Made by a program: the position numbers and the translations under genes | DNA from: Azorinus chamasolen | Taxonomy: Eukaryota; Mollusca; Bivalvia; Cardiida; Solecurtidae | Direction: 5' to 3' | Assembly: GCA_963576725.1 (NCBI GenBank) | Contig: OY755237.1 | Location: 62,845,423 to 62,909,422, forward strand | Length of the DNA: 64,000 bases | Notes under the pieces: generated by a model | Seen by the model: the letters and a program-made list of their open reading frames with translations, nothing else | Databases searched by the model: none | What the model was told of the DNA's origin: nothing | Shown here: piece by piece, positions 63,746 through 64,000 of the stretch | Layout of the letters: the number at the start of each line of letters is the position of its first letter | Numbering within the stretch: the first letter of the stretch is position 1

Positions 63746-64000
63746 AAAAGTACAAAAATGAGTCATGCAGGAAACACCACATACAGAACAAACACTCGCC
63801 CGAACAGTAACACAAGGAAACAGCAAATGTACATAGGTAGAAAAAACAACAAGAGACGCACAAAGACAAAACAAACATACAATAGGAGGAAGATGGAAGT
63901 ACCGCCTTGGAACGGTCAGTGACAAAAGTCACCGGGGGTTTAAACCGGTTTATGGGCGCCCAACCTCACCCTTATTCCATCCCCATCCTAAAAGACAAAC
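63746..64000 (-). repeat. Naiad tail unit upstream of copy C (pseudo-LTR), runs off the window
   Basis: On the minus strand GTATGTGGTGTTTCCTGCAT, GACTCATTTTTGTACTTTT ends at 63746; further out are CCAAGGCGGTACTTCCATC and AAACCGGTTTA. It is the D/E type of tail, whereas copy C itself ends in the C/F type. Confidence 0.85.

Noticed and set aside
63741..63932. Cys/Val-rich N-terminal extension of the Naiad C frame (MSLTVPRRYFHLPP)
   Set aside because: It is read-through of a tail unit; the same residues arise from the 3' UTRs at 49.9 and 56.9 kb.

Overview
This window looks like gene-poor, repeat-dense chromosome from a bivalve mollusc, most likely a clam. Three things point that way: a Pearl-like (Helentron-associated) element at 51.86-53.11 kb, Penelope-like elements of the permuted Naiad type whose in-frame TGA codons sit at Cys positions (selenocysteine-coding Naiads are reported from clams and spiders), and hundreds-of-base palindromic miniature elements in AT-rich DNA. 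I recognise no complete host gene. Nearly every long open frame is transposon code, simple-repeat code or a shadow.

Left arm (1-16.8 kb): non-coding, with at least five families of small transposons (named A to E here). Each has a short palindromic core, and several have TTAA-flanked TTAACCC ends (piggyBac-like) or TA-flanked CAGT ends (pogo/Tc1-like). Also here are two adjacent long hairpins (3.88-4.12 kb), a 0.7 kb AGT-trinucleotide tract, two minisatellites, a tRNA-Leu-like relic and a 1.15 kb Mutator-like element inserted in a family B copy.

Middle (16.8-39.9 kb): one Ty3/Gypsy element with LTRs of about 1 kb at 16810 and 38818, a 2 kb leader, gag with a CCHC knuckle, a textbook -1 frameshift heptamer (C CCA AAC followed by the gag stop), and pol (protease, RT, RNase H, integrase). 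It has been hit twice. A CR1/L2-like LINE lies in the leader (19.91-23.25 kb). A second LINE (28.65-37.84 kb) lies in the 3' end of pol, flanked by a 541 bp direct repeat of pol. That second LINE holds a canonical Penelope-like element (29.14-30.80 kb) ending in inverted copies of a hammerhead-ribozyme-like motif.

Right arm (40-64 kb): a nested stack. A plus-strand LINE (A, pieces at 40.40-40.99, 44.94-45.03 and 50.04-50.85 kb) was split by a minus-strand LINE (B), itself split by a truncated Naiad (F), and was split again by a long Naiad (D), which later took a TA-flanked DNA transposon. A second long Naiad (E) lies at 53.25-57.10 kb and a third (C, minus strand) at the right edge, inserted in a relic of a canonical Penelope element. 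A small TRIM-like element with tRNA-like boxes lies at 57.58-57.97 kb.

The strongest signal is in the Naiads. Copies D and E share three in-frame TGA codons where the family has conserved Cys (the Cys before GIQYVGQT in the endonuclease, the first Cys of the CxC linker, and one in RT). Copies C, D and E each carry, overlapping the stop codon, a 65-nt hairpin with every hallmark of a form-2 SECIS (AUGA/GA quartet, unpaired AAA, mini-helix), with covariation between C and E. Together these read as a selenoprotein-coding retrotransposon. All copies visible here carry other lesions and are unlikely to be active.
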